The notes: generated by a model from the letters alone, not told the origin. A DNA stretch of 64,000 nt from Photobacterium sp. TY1-4 (GCF_025398175.1 NZ_CP099734.1:2294001-2358000), one strand, 5' to 3'; numbered from the stretch's first letter, positions 30,265 through 38,849 are shown. Program-made: numbers and translations.

Positions 30265-31088
30265 GCGAGATCCCCCAGCAGGCAGAAGCAACGCAATCAG
30301 CACCTGACGACGCGCAAACGCCCCCGGTCAAACGCCAATGGCAGATTTTTCTGGTCGCACTGGCGTTTTTCACCCGGATTCCGATCCCGGCGAAGACACC
30401 TTACTCGTCTGAGCGGCTCAATCAGGCCAATCGCTATTTCGGCGCGGTCGGCATTGTCGTCGGCGGGATTGCGGCGGCGGTCTACCTGGTCGCCCAATGG
30501 GCCTTTACGCCACCAATCGCGGTGGGGCTGGCAATCGTCGTAACCTTGCTGCTGACCGGCGCCTTTCACGAAGACGGCCTGGCCGATGTGTTTGACGGGT
30601 TTGGCGGCGGCTGGACCCCGGCACAGAAGCTGGACATCATGAAAGACTCGCGGCTCGGGGCCTATGGCGCGGCAGCGCTATTCATGATGCTGGGCCTCAA
30701 ATGGGCCACCCTGAGCGCCCTGGCCGAAGACCAGCCACTCTACCCTGCGTTGGCATTGCTGGTATTACACCCCCTCAGCCGCATTTGTGCTGCCAGCCTG
30801 ATTTTCTCCTACCCGTATGTCCGAGCGGACGCACTCAGCAAGGTCAAACCCCTGGCCAACCAGCAAAGCCAACAGGATTTGTGGGTTTTAATTACCACCG
30901 GATTGATTATATTACTCCTTTTGCCCCTGTCATCCGCGCTGGCACTCGTTGTCGTCATCGCGCTGGTACGCTGGGGATGCGGTTTATGGTTTCATCGCCA
31001 ACTCGGCGGTTATACCGGGGACTGCCTTGGTGCGGCCCAGCAAATCTCAGAGCTGGCCGGCTATCTGGTGCTTCTGGCACTGATGTAA
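30261..31088 (+). CDS. cobS: Adenosylcobinamide-GDP ribazoletransferase (cobalamin synthase)
   Basis: The 275-residue integral membrane protein joins adenosylcobinamide-GDP and alpha-ribazole in the last assembly step. It has the CobS motif AFHEDGLADVFDGFGGG near residues 96-110 and several membrane helices. The start is GTG, overlapping the cobT stop in GTGA. The N-terminus has an extra polar stretch of about 25 residues before FLVALAFFTRIPIP, so initiation further in is possible but there is no better start. Confidence 0.94.
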   Translation: MSEIPQQAEATQSAPDDAQTPPVKRQWQIFLVALAFFTRIPIPAKTPYSSERLNQANRYFGAVGIVVGGIAAAVYLVAQWAFTPPIAVGLAIVVTLLLTGAFHEDGLADVFDGFGGGWTPAQKLDIMKDSRLGAYGAAALFMMLGLKWATLSALAEDQPLYPALALLVLHPLSRICAASLIFSYPYVRADALSKVKPLANQQSQQDLWVLITTGLIILLLLPLSSALALVVVIALVRWGCGLWFHRQLGGYTGDCLGAAQQISELAGYLVLLALM

Positions 31089-31151
31089 TCCGAGCGCAAC
31101 ATCACCCGTCACCCCGGTGACGAATCACATTCAACAGACATAGGATCTCCC

Positions 31152-31757
31152 ATGGTTGATCAATCCCAGAAGGACGAACGCTATAAAGCGCGTCAGCGAA
31201 AAATTAAAGCGGAAGTCGATGCCCGCGTCGATGCCGCCCAGGAAGAAAAAGGCCTGTTTCTGATCATCACAGGCAATGGTAAAGGGAAATCAACCTCAGG
31301 CTTCGGCACCATTGCCCGGGCGGTCGGACACGGCCAGAAATGTGGTGTCGGCCAGTTCATCAAAGGCACCTGGGACTGTGGCGAGCGCAACTTGCTGGAG
31401 AAGAACGGCGTTGATTTTGCTGTGATGGCAACCGGGTTTACCTGGGAAACCCAGAACAAAGAAGCGGACACCGCTGCGGCGCAGCAAACCTGGGCTGCCT
31501 GCAAACAAATGCTGGCCGATCCGCAGTACGACGTGGTGTTGCTCGATGAACTGACCTATATGGTGACCTACGGCTATGTCGAGCTGGACGAAGTGGCCAA
31601 TGCAATCGCCAACCGCCCGCCGATGCAATCTGTCGTGGTCACCGGTCGCGGTGCACACCGTACGCTGATCGATATGGCAGATACGGTGTCTGAGGTACGC
31701 AGCATTAAGCACGCCTTTGAAAGCGGGATCAAGGCCCGCAAAGGCGTCGACTGGTAA
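31152..31757 (+). CDS. btuR: Cob(I)yrinic acid a,c-diamide adenosyltransferase
   Basis: The 201-residue CobA/BtuR enzyme adds the adenosyl group to cobalt from ATP. The P-loop variant GNGKGKST is at 41-48, followed by GQFIKGTW and LLDELTYMV. It lies 63 bp after cobS and completes the cobT-cobS-btuR set. No cobU-like kinase is in the window, so cobinamide activation must be encoded elsewhere. A hairpin without T run follows (about 31768-31788). Confidence 0.95.
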   Translation: MVDQSQKDERYKARQRKIKAEVDARVDAAQEEKGLFLIITGNGKGKSTSGFGTIARAVGHGQKCGVGQFIKGTWDCGERNLLEKNGVDFAVMATGFTWETQNKEADTAAAQQTWAACKQMLADPQYDVVLLDELTYMVTYGYVELDEVANAIANRPPMQSVVVTGRGAHRTLIDMADTVSEVRSIKHAFESGIKARKGVDW

Positions 31758-31872
31758 TCTCCGCCTGTGCCCGACCCGCTCGGGCACAACGCAACCTGAT
31801 TCAGAAGCGCTGTGCAACCCGGCGAACCCGACCTATAATGTCGGCAAAAAGTCTTCTGTATTAGGACCCTTC

Positions 31873-32307
31873 ATGCCTTCACATTTGCCCAAAACATTCA
31901 CGCGTCCGTTTCTCAAGCTCTTCCATATCCTGGAAGCTGTCCTGCTGGTTGCCATCACGCTGGCGACCCTGGCCGCCATTATCAACGAATTCATCCACGT
32001 ATATACCAACAAGCAGATTTTGCTGACCGATATTCTGTTGATGTTTATCTATCTGGAAGTGCTGGCCATGGTGCAGCAGTTTGTCGCCAACGGCAAAATT
32101 CCGGTGCGCTACCCAATCTATATCGCCATTATGGCCATTGCCCGCTATATCACCCTGGGGATGAAAGATCTCGATGGGATCTACGTGGTGTGGCTGGCGC
32201 TGGCCGCCTTTATTCTTGCCGCAGCGACCCTGATCATCCGTGTCGGCCACCATTACTGGCCGTACGAAGCAGTTACTGAACCGAACAAACGCCAGCCGGA
32301 AGACTGA
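31873..32307 (+). CDS. psiE: PsiE-family phosphate-starvation membrane protein
   Basis: The 144-residue protein has four membrane segments and the PsiE-type central region (DILLMFIYLEVLAMVQQF, RYITLGMKD). Function is unknown; E. coli psiE responds to phosphate starvation and CRP. I start at MPSHLP, behind TTAGGA; the frame is open far upstream but only into the preceding spacer. Confidence 0.88.
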   Translation: MPSHLPKTFTRPFLKLFHILEAVLLVAITLATLAAIINEFIHVYTNKQILLTDILLMFIYLEVLAMVQQFVANGKIPVRYPIYIAIMAIARYITLGMKDLDGIYVVWLALAAFILAAATLIIRVGHHYWPYEAVTEPNKRQPED

Positions 32308-32412
32308 GCCGTTCACTCGCGTTGCCAAGGCTGGCCAGAAAGCGAGTACAAACTTTCCCCGGAACGGCCTGTATAAACTACACGCACAAACAATACGCAT
32401 AGACAACACGCA

Positions 32413-32446
32413 TAAAAAATGCCGGCATGCATGGCATGCCGGCATT
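32413..32446 (-). terminator. Terminator of the Dcu transporter gene
   Basis: A perfect 13-bp stem AATGCCGGCATGC / GCATGCCGGCATT with a 3-base loop, then six Ts on the minus strand, about 60 bp past the transporter stop. psiE transcription converges on it. Confidence 0.9.
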
Positions 32447-32507
32447 GAATGCGCCCCAGCTCAATGGCCAGGTCAGCGCGCTCTCTGCTATTTCATGGAC
32501 ACAGCCA

Positions 32508-33830
32508 TCACACAATCACCTGCGCAATGGTGTAGCCAATCGTACAGGCTGAGACCACCCCGATCAGGCCCGGCATCATGAAACTGTGGTTAAAGTACCA
32601 CTTGCCGATCTTGGTTGTCCCGGTCACATCAAAGTTACAGGTCGCGATATCAGACGGATAGTTCGGGATAAAGAAATAACCGTAGGTTGCCGGCATCAGG
32701 CCAATCAGCAGCGCCGGGTTCAGCCCCATCGCCAAGCCAACCGGCAGCATCATCCGCGCCGTTGCCGCCTGACTGTTCACGACCACAGATACGATGAACA
32801 GAGCCAGCGCGAAGGTCCACGGATAGTTCTGCACCATTTCCGTGATCCCGGACTTAAACGACGGCATCGCGTACTGAAAGTAAGTATCACTCATCCAGGC
32901 AATCCCGAATATCGCGATCGCTGCCACCATCCCGGATTTAAAGACCACCCCTTCCGGTACTTTCTGCACGTTGGTGCGCGTCACCAGCAGGATCAGGCCA
33001 CCGAACGCCAGCATCATCATCTGAATAATCACCGACATTTTAATCGGTTTGTCATCACCAATGGTACGAATTTCCGGCACCATGGCCACCAGAACAATCG
33101 AAGCCAGCGCCAGGATAAACAGCAGCACGGCATGCTTGGCTGAAGCCGGTAGCTTCTCATCCAGAGACGTTGCGGTGGTGTGTTTGATTTTATCTTTCCA
33201 CAGCGGATCTCTCAGTCGGCGCTGATATTCCAGATCCTCGCTCAGCTCAGCGCCGCGGCGCACACTGTACAGCGACAGCAGCAGAGTACCAATCAGCGTT
33301 GATGGCACTGTGACCATCAGGATGGTCAGCAGGTGAATATCATCCTGGATCCCAGTCAGCTGGGCCAGGTAGTAAACCACGGCGGCAGAAATCGGGCTGG
33401 CCGTGATGGCCAATTGAGAAGCAACAGACGAAGCGGCCATCGGGCGCTCCGGACGAATGCCGTTTTTCAACGCGACATCACCGATGATCGGCATAATGGA
33501 GTACACCGCATGGCCGGTGCCCAGCATAAACGTCATGGTATAGGTGACCAGCGGCCCCAGGAACGTCACTCGCTTCGGATTACTACGTAGAATTCGCTCA
33601 GCGACCTGCAACATGTATTTCAGGCCACCGGCGGCCTCCAGGATTGACGCACAAGTCACCACCGCCAGAATAATCAACATCACCGTAATGGGCGGCGATG
33701 TCGGCGGCATCCGAAACACAAATACTTCAATTAACAAACCCAGGCCGGATACGACCCCCAAACCAATGCCGCCAAACCGGCTACCGGCGTACAACACGAG
33801 AAGCAGGAATAAAAATTCCAGGTACAACAT
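32508..33830 (-). CDS. dcuB: Anaerobic C4-dicarboxylate transporter, DcuA/DcuB family
   Basis: The 440-residue carrier has about 10-12 membrane segments and matches the Dcu family throughout. GTGHAVYSIMPIIGDVA, IRPERPMAASSV and the C-terminal GTTKIGKW.FNHSFMMPGLIGV are close to E. coli DcuB; DcuA differs more at these sites, hence the symbol, with moderate certainty. Such carriers exchange fumarate, malate or aspartate for succinate during fumarate respiration. GGGAG precedes the ATG, and an FNR-like box about 90 bp upstream fits anaerobic induction. Confidence 0.9.
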   Translation of the reverse strand: MLYLEFLFLLLVLYAGSRFGGIGLGVVSGLGLLIEVFVFRMPPTSPPITVMLIILAVVTCASILEAAGGLKYMLQVAERILRSNPKRVTFLGPLVTYTMTFMLGTGHAVYSIMPIIGDVALKNGIRPERPMAASSVASQLAITASPISAAVVYYLAQLTGIQDDIHLLTILMVTVPSTLIGTLLLSLYSVRRGAELSEDLEYQRRLRDPLWKDKIKHTTATSLDEKLPASAKHAVLLFILALASIVLVAMVPEIRTIGDDKPIKMSVIIQMMMLAFGGLILLVTRTNVQKVPEGVVFKSGMVAAIAIFGIAWMSDTYFQYAMPSFKSGITEMVQNYPWTFALALFIVSVVVNSQAATARMMLPVGLAMGLNPALLIGLMPATYGYFFIPNYPSDIATCNFDVTGTTKIGKWYFNHSFMMPGLIGVVSACTIGYTIAQVIV

Positions 33831-33919
33831 GCTCGCTATCTCCCTATCACAGCGTCAATCCCAGCACGGGATCGCTAAAACTTTGGAGGTAGACTGCCAG
33901 TAAATCGGTGGGGTCGCTA

Positions 33920-33933
33920 TTGATGAATGTCAA
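33920..33933 (-). promoter_or_regulatory. FNR-like box upstream of dcuB
   Basis: TTGAC-ATTC-ATCAA on the minus strand matches the FNR consensus TTGAT-N4-ATCAA at nine of ten positions. It lies 90 bp before the start codon of an anaerobic dicarboxylate carrier, the expected place for activation by FNR. Confidence 0.65.
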
Positions 33934-34074
33934 CGAATCGCAGCAAAATACGACTCGATCGGGGAAATGTGAACGAGTGCTGACAAATGACGGGACGCGT
34001 AAATATATGTGCTACAAGTTTTACTGCATCATTTTACTTTTCATCTAATAATATGTAACACAGTTAGCAGCAGA

Positions 34075-34097
34075 AGAAGGCCCACGATCGTGGGCCT
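34075..34097 (-). terminator. Hairpin after the YdjM-like gene
   Basis: The 20-bp perfect palindrome AGGCCCACGATCGTGGGCCT begins 14 bp past the stop; the minus-strand tail is TCTTCT, a weak T tract. Confidence 0.6.
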
Positions 34098-34111
34098 GCG
34101 GAAAGAAACAG

Positions 34112-35161
34112 CTAAACGCCACTTTCTTTGGTCGGAAGCGGGCATTCCTTCACGTGGCACAAATCAGCGTTAATATCCTGATTTCCCAGCAAGCGCAGCC
34201 ACAATGCCGGTAAATGTTTCGGCCGCACATTGGGACTTTCCAACTGCACCGGGTGATCGGCTTGCCAGCCACCATCGGAGGTTTGGTGGGCCAGCACAAA
34301 TCGGAACGGCAGGTAATCGACAATCCCCAGACGCAGATCCGTCGCCAGCAGTGCATCACCCTCCTGCTCATACTTCACAAACTGGTGGGTAAACTGCTCC
34401 AGCACCTGCAAATGTTTCGGTTTATCATCCCACGGCCACTGACCGCGCGATTTGGCAATAAAATCTATCGTCGGATCACGGTCCATCAGCGAGGTCAACC
34501 CTTCCCAGTAGGTCTCGCCATCGAGCACAATCACCCGCCACAGCACAGTGTTAACCGGGGTCGGCGTAATGAACACCGGGCGCTCTGCCAACGGCGTATT
34601 CGCCAACTGGGTTTCAACCCGGTTTTCAACAATATTCAGGGCAATCACGGACCAGAGCAGATAACAGCCGGAAATCGCCAGGCCGATCCCGCACAACTTC
34701 GCCATGTTGCGCCGCCACAGCAGGCTGGCGAGCACCATCAGCACCAATGGCACGGTGTAGAGCGGATCGATGATAAAGATACTGGACACGGCAACGCTGA
34801 CCGGCAGCGGCCAAAGCAGTTGGGTGCCGTAAGCAGTAAACGCATCCAGCAACGGATGGGTGATCAAACACCCGGCAATCAGCAGCCAAAGACGACTGAA
34901 TTGCCACCCGCTTCGGCCTGCCCGGAACTTGTACCACAACCCGGCCAGCAACAGTGAAAACGGCAGTAAGACCAGCAGGGAATGGCTGAACCCGCGGTGC
35001 TTTACCATATCCGACACCGGATCCCCGTAGCGGATCATTACATCCAAATCCGGGAGCGTGCCTAATGCTGCCCCGGCCAGCAGGACTTTCGGCGAACATT
35101 GCCTGCCTGCAACCAATCCTGCTACCGCAGCGCCTAACGCGGCCTGAGTCACTGAATCCAA
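34112..35161 (-). CDS. YdjM-family inner-membrane metal-dependent hydrolase (DUF457)
   Basis: The 349-residue protein has the DUF457/YdjM motifs GTLPDLDVM, HRGFSHSL and THPLLDAFTAYGTQLLWP, whose histidines and aspartates are presumed metal ligands within about five membrane helices, plus a soluble C-terminal domain of about 150 residues. Function is unproven. I start it at TTG (LDSVTQAALGAAV, read as Met) because AAGGAG lies six bases upstream and family members begin there; an in-frame ATG is 66 bp upstream. E. coli ydjM is SOS-regulated, but no LexA box is visible here. Confidence 0.88.
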   Translation of the reverse strand: MDSVTQAALGAAVAGLVAGRQCSPKVLLAGAALGTLPDLDVMIRYGDPVSDMVKHRGFSHSLLVLLPFSLLLAGLWYKFRAGRSGWQFSRLWLLIAGCLITHPLLDAFTAYGTQLLWPLPVSVAVSSIFIIDPLYTVPLVLMVLASLLWRRNMAKLCGIGLAISGCYLLWSVIALNIVENRVETQLANTPLAERPVFITPTPVNTVLWRVIVLDGETYWEGLTSLMDRDPTIDFIAKSRGQWPWDDKPKHLQVLEQFTHQFVKYEQEGDALLATDLRLGIVDYLPFRFVLAHQTSDGGWQADHPVQLESPNVRPKHLPALWLRLLGNQDINADLCHVKECPLPTKESGV

Positions 35162-35378
35162 CGTTTTCTCCTTATTCTGTTCAATGTCGCCGGTCTGTCC
35201 GTGCAGCACCGACTCACTGGGGCACACCTTACCAAAATTACGACGTCAGCGGGATAAAAGCGTGTAGCTCGGGTCGGCATGAAACCCAAAAGTATGGAAC
35301 CGGTCGCAGTACACCGGAACTGAATTGGTTACCTTCAATCAGGCAACATCCATTCACGCTGACCAAGGGAAGATGTCC

Positions 35379-35834
35379 ATGCCAAAAAAAGTTTCTGAGT
35401 ACATGACCCGGAAAGTCATCACGATTGAACCGCAAGCCGGTTTACGTGAAGCCTTTTTTCTGATGCGCGATGAAGCCATTCGCCATTTACCCGTCACTTC
35501 AGCCGATGGCGCGCTGATTGGAATTATCAGTGACCGCGAGCTGCGGCGGCCGGGCTGGGTTGATGAGTCCCCGGAAATCGGCCATGAATACCAGCTCACC
35601 GACGACCTGCACGTGAGCGATGTGATGATCACCGATGTCATCTCGGTCCATACTTACGAAACGCTGACCAAAGCCGTGGGCATATTGCTTGAGCACAATG
35701 TCGGCGCCCTGCCGGTGCTGGACAAAAACGGCGATTTGGTCGGCATGCTGTCCGCCGTGGATCTGTTGCGGGCATTCAAGCACAGCCTCGATGCCCAGAA
35801 ATATGATAAAAAGAAAAGAGCGGTGGCGTCTTAG
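35379..35834 (+). CDS. Protein with paired CBS domains
   Basis: The 151-residue protein consists of two CBS domains (about 5-60 and 77-135; VSEYMTRKVITIEP.. and VSDVMITDVISVH..), a Bateman module that normally binds adenine nucleotides. No catalytic or membrane domain is attached, so it may regulate another protein in trans. The ATG at MPKKVSE is preferred because AAGGGAAG lies at proper spacing; an in-frame ATG six bases upstream would be too close. Confidence 0.9.
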   Translation: MPKKVSEYMTRKVITIEPQAGLREAFFLMRDEAIRHLPVTSADGALIGIISDRELRRPGWVDESPEIGHEYQLTDDLHVSDVMITDVISVHTYETLTKAVGILLEHNVGALPVLDKNGDLVGMLSAVDLLRAFKHSLDAQKYDKKKRAVAS

Positions 35835-35874
35835 TCCAAACCGCACACAATTCAGTACCAATCCGAACACGCAA

Positions 35875-35905
35875 CAAGGCTTGCCACCGGGCAAGCCTTG
35901 ATTTT
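35875..35905 (+). terminator. Terminator after CBS-domain gene
   Basis: An 11-bp stem CAAGGCTTGCC / GGCAAGCCTTG with an ACCG loop, followed by ATTTT. It also marks the left edge of the AT-richer accessory stretch. Confidence 0.85.
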
Positions 35906-35969
35906 GTCGCCCATCGGGTTCGCTACCGGACTCCGTTCAGTTCAGTAGTTGTGGCGCAACCATAGTCGT

Positions 35970-36311
35970 TTATGTACGTTTGACCGTGTGTACAGGCACC
36001 CACCCAATTTCGTCCGTTGATCTCGATACTCGATACCAAGAATTGAGCTCAAAAAGTACTGATAGTTTTTCACCTATAACAGTATTGAACTCCAGATTAT
36101 CATAATCTTGAAGCATGATACCCGTAGCGCTACCCTCGACATTTTCGATATATTGAATTGGGGCCCAAGCCTGCTCACCCGCATCACTGGTTATAAAAAC
36201 CCAATTGGGAAACTCATCATCCATTACACCTAGAGCGACTTTATCGCCACGCTTCAAATACAGCGGATTGGGGTATTCAGAGACATGCCTTTCAGTTACA
36301 ACCACTTCCAT
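35970..36311 (-). CDS. Small tandem SH3-like domain protein
   Basis: The 113-residue protein seems to be two SH3-like barrels: residues about 15-55 (YLKRGDKVALGV....NWVFIT....AWAP) and about 65-110 (LEFNTVIGEKLSVLFELNSWYRVSR....GWVPVHTV). Proteins of this kind are common in accessory DNA and integron cassettes; the role is unknown. The start MEVVVTERHV is chosen because GGAG lies six bases upstream. The gene is AT-richer than its surroundings, suggesting acquisition. No signal peptide or catalytic motif. Confidence 0.7.
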   Translation of the reverse strand: MEVVVTERHVSEYPNPLYLKRGDKVALGVMDDEFPNWVFITSDAGEQAWAPIQYIENVEGSATGIMLQDYDNLEFNTVIGEKLSVLFELNSWYRVSRSTDEIGWVPVHTVKRT

Positions 36312-36340
36312 ATTTTTCTCCAAAGTATAAAACGAATGAT

Positions 36341-36589
36341 AAGGACTCTCCCTCATCAGGCTTTGCCACACTAGGTAAGTCTGAAACCATCATCATCGGA
36401 GGCCACTTTGTCAGTATCCACGGAGAGGATTATCAAGGCAAGGTATTGATCTACAAAATAATACCGCAGTCAACAGCCCTCTCGACGTTTGCCAATATCC
36501 CACCGGCGATAGTCGGGTTGGGAGCCCGTGGCGCTTTTCAGAATATGTGCCAATGGAACCCGAATTTAGGCGCCAACCCATTGAAGTGA
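36341..36589 (+). pseudogene. Coding-like remnant without a start codon
   Basis: A frame ending in TGA at 36587-36589 is open across this stretch and reads like real protein: SETIIIGGHFVSIHGEDYQG at about 36383-36442, then IYKIIPQSTALSTF and NIPPAIVGLGARGAF. No ATG, GTG or TTG with a ribosome site opens it, and to the left it runs into the antisense of the SH3-like gene. I read it as the 3' end of a gene truncated when the SH3-like segment was joined. No family was recognised. Confidence 0.4.
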
Positions 36590-36647
36590 AACACACTGTG
36601 GTCACTTCCCGGCTGCGCTCGTCCTGGAGAAAGCCGGGGGCGCAACC

Positions 36648-37946
36648 GGTAGTGTTCAAAGTTTTGTGTCTTTTCCTACACTTACTGAAAAAGGGAGAGA
36701 CACATCATGGCTGATAAATACGAAATCGATATCCAGGCCTTTGCTAAGGCACTCCAATCCGGTCAAAATCTCAATGGCAAGGATGGCCTGCTCACGCCGC
36801 TGATCAAGCAGATCACTGAAGCTGCTCTGGGGGCAGAGCTGGACGAACACCTGACTAAAGAGACCTCGACCAACCGCAGAAATGGCTCATCTAAAAAGAC
36901 CGTCAAGACATCTTCTGGTGAGTTTGAGTTGGAAACACCGAGAGACCGAAACGGCTCATTCGAGCCGCAGACGGTCAGGAAATACCAGACCCGCCTGACA
37001 GACGAAATGGAAGGTAAGATCCTCTCCCTGTTCGCTCTGGGTAACAGCTATCAGAACATCCGAGAGCATCTCTTAGATCTATACGGCATGCGCATCTCAA
37101 ATGGCACGATCAACGCCATCACCGACCGCCTAGTGCCTGAACTCAGAGCATGGCAGGAAAGGGATCTGGAGCCGCTTTATCCCTTCGTCTGGTTAGATGC
37201 AATTCACTATAAAATCAAGGAGAACGGTCGCTTCATCTCCAAAGCTGTATACACCATTTTGGGCCTGACCGTTGAGGGCAAGAAGGAGCTTCTGGGACTG
37301 TATCTGTCTGAAAATGAAGGTGCACATTACTGGCTCAGTGTATTGACCGACTTGCAGAACCGCGGCGTTAAAGACATTCTGATCGCCTCAGTTGATGGCC
37401 TGAAAGGCTTCCCTGAAGCAATCGAAACCATTTATCCCGAGACAGAGGTGCAGGTCTGTGTCATTCACCAGATCCGCAACTCCATGAAGTACGTCGCTAG
37501 CAAAAACCAGAAGGCCTTTATGGCCGATCTCAAGTGTGTCTACAAGGCTGCAACACAGAATGCTGCGGAGCAGGCGCTGGACGAGCTGGAAGCAAAATGG
37601 GGCAAGCAGTACCCGTTAGTCATCAAATCCTGGCGCAGCAAGTGGGACAATCTGTCGGTATACTTCAAGTATCCCGAGCAGATCCGGCGGGCCATCTACA
37701 CTACCAATGCGGTTGAGGCGGTGCACCGGCAGTTCCGCAAGCTGACTAAAACCAAGGGCGGATTCGCCAACGAAACCAGCTTGCTGAAGCTGCTCTATGC
37801 GGGGATGTTGAAGGCCTCCGAAAAGTGGACGCATCCGGTTCAGAACTGGAACCTGACACTATCCCAGTTGAGCATCCACTTCCCGGACAGGGTCGATCAA
37901 TATGTGGATCTGTGACTTACACTGACACAGAACTATGAACACCCTC
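36648..37946 (+). mobile_element. IS256-family insertion sequence, complete, with 8-bp target duplication
   Basis: The element is 1299 bp with one transposase gene. Its ends are imperfect inverted repeats: left GTGTTCAAAGTTTTGTGTC at 36652-36670 and right, complementary to GTGTTCATAGTTCTGTGTC, at 37924-37942, with four less similar bases outside each. The 8-bp sequence GCGCAACC stands directly outside both ends (36640-36647 and 37947-37954), a proper target duplication, so insertion was simple and fairly recent. Removing it restores a GGGGG-CGCAA-CCCCC hairpin, meaning the element landed in the loop of a small palindrome. Confidence 0.93.
36707..37915 (+). CDS. IS256-family transposase (DDE)
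   Basis: The 402-residue transposase is full length for the family. The DDE residues are D164 (VWLDAIHYK), D230 (IASVDGLKG) and E337 (TTNAVEAVHRQFRK), with the family C/D(2)H-type signature VCVIHQIRNS between them. An N-terminal helical DNA-binding region precedes the catalytic core. GGGAGA lies upstream of the ATG. No frameshift or stop is present, so it is likely active. Confidence 0.96.
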   Translation: MADKYEIDIQAFAKALQSGQNLNGKDGLLTPLIKQITEAALGAELDEHLTKETSTNRRNGSSKKTVKTSSGEFELETPRDRNGSFEPQTVRKYQTRLTDEMEGKILSLFALGNSYQNIREHLLDLYGMRISNGTINAITDRLVPELRAWQERDLEPLYPFVWLDAIHYKIKENGRFISKAVYTILGLTVEGKKELLGLYLSENEGAHYWLSVLTDLQNRGVKDILIASVDGLKGFPEAIETIYPETEVQVCVIHQIRNSMKYVASKNQKAFMADLKCVYKAATQNAAEQALDELEAKWGKQYPLVIKSWRSKWDNLSVYFKYPEQIRRAIYTTNAVEAVHRQFRKLTKTKGGFANETSLLKLLYAGMLKASEKWTHPVQNWNLTLSQLSIHFPDRVDQYVDL

Positions 37947-37980
37947 GCGCAACCCCCACCGAATCCCAAACGAGCAATTT

Positions 37981-38060
37981 GCTTAATAAGGCCGTCCGGG
38001 CTTGTTCAACACCCGGATAGAAGTGTCGGCTACGCGACACGTATCCTTATTTGTTAGCCC
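37981..38060. other. Structured attC-like segment next to the alpha/beta hydrolase
   Basis: Between the IS and the hydrolase stop the DNA can fold as an outer stem (AATAAGG / CCTTATT, 37985-37991 with 38045-38051) enclosing two hairpins, TCCGGG/CCCGGA and GTGTCG/CGACAC. It ends at TGTTAGCCC (38052-38060), which contains the hydrolase stop codon on the minus strand. In integron cassettes an attC begins exactly there, but the left core reads ATTAAGC, not GTTRRRY, so this would be a decayed or unusual site. Confidence 0.35.
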
Positions 38061-38833
38061 TGTGGTGAAAATATGCTCTTAATATACTTAGAAAACTCTC
38101 TAGGTTTCTCTTGTGGCAACATGTGGCTTTCACCACGGATTTCTTTTAGTTCCGCATTGTTTAATAGCTCTGAAGTTTTAACTGTAACCAGCTTAAAAAT
38201 ATCACGGGTTTTTTCGCCATAACCAAGGATAATTGGAGTACTGACTCCTGATATTGAGTCTGTATCTATCGAAGACTTCTCTTGCTGATTAAGCTGATGA
38301 ACCAAAGTATAACTTTTAGCAAGTTGCAGTTCTTTTGCTTTCTTACTTTGATTTTGAAAGTATCCTTGCTTGTTTCCAGAACCATCAATCAATAACTCTA
38401 CGGCCTTCTCAAGATTACCATTAGAAAAATGCTCAAAGACTGGGCCGAACATCTTGTCAGCATCAAGCTGCCAAGCACTCAAGTGAGGCTCCTGCAAGCA
38501 ACCGGGATAACCTGGCTCATAAAGAAAAGCTCTCGATACGGGCAAGTCTTGCTTTGCCAGTGCATTCAGCACCACATCCGCTCCATAAGACCAGCCTACT
38601 ATATTTACTGATTTATCTCTGGAGAGTTCATTAACTAAATTTGCTAAGTCTACAGCGTGAGTATTTAAACCAAAGCCCCCTACATCAGTTTCATCAAAAC
38701 AACGTAGAGTAATTGATACTACTTCAAAATAAGACGATAGATACTCTAAATGGTCGTTCCACATTGAGTTATCAGCAAGCGCCCCATGCACCAAAACAAG
38801 GTAATCTCCGCTACCTTCTCGTGTAGTTTTCAT
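38054..38833 (-). CDS. Alpha/beta hydrolase, substrate unknown
   Basis: The 259-residue cytosolic protein has the alpha/beta hydrolase fold: VLVHGALADNSMW (oxyanion region, 13-25), nucleophile S82 in GWSYGADV, and catalytic histidine in GESHMLPQEKP near residue 240. The acid may be the E or D in GYGEKTRD. Family members include esterases and non-haem haloperoxidase-like enzymes; no substrate can be named. The gene is AT-rich compared with the core genome and flanked by 9-bp inverted repeats, suggesting a gene cassette. Confidence 0.85.
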   Translation of the reverse strand: MKTTREGSGDYLVLVHGALADNSMWNDHLEYLSSYFEVVSITLRCFDETDVGGFGLNTHAVDLANLVNELSRDKSVNIVGWSYGADVVLNALAKQDLPVSRAFLYEPGYPGCLQEPHLSAWQLDADKMFGPVFEHFSNGNLEKAVELLIDGSGNKQGYFQNQSKKAKELQLAKSYTLVHQLNQQEKSSIDTDSISGVSTPIILGYGEKTRDIFKLVTVKTSELLNNAELKEIRGESHMLPQEKPREFSKYIKSIFSPQG

Positions 38834-38849
38834 TATAATTCCCCTTTAA

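Noticed and set aside
35162..35378. SOS control of the YdjM-like gene, as in E. coli
   Set aside because: No CTGT-N8-ACAG box is present in the upstream region.
36411..36659. Minus-strand 82-codon frame between the SH3-like gene and the IS
   Set aside because: It is the antisense shadow of a better coding-like frame on the plus strand and includes the IS end.
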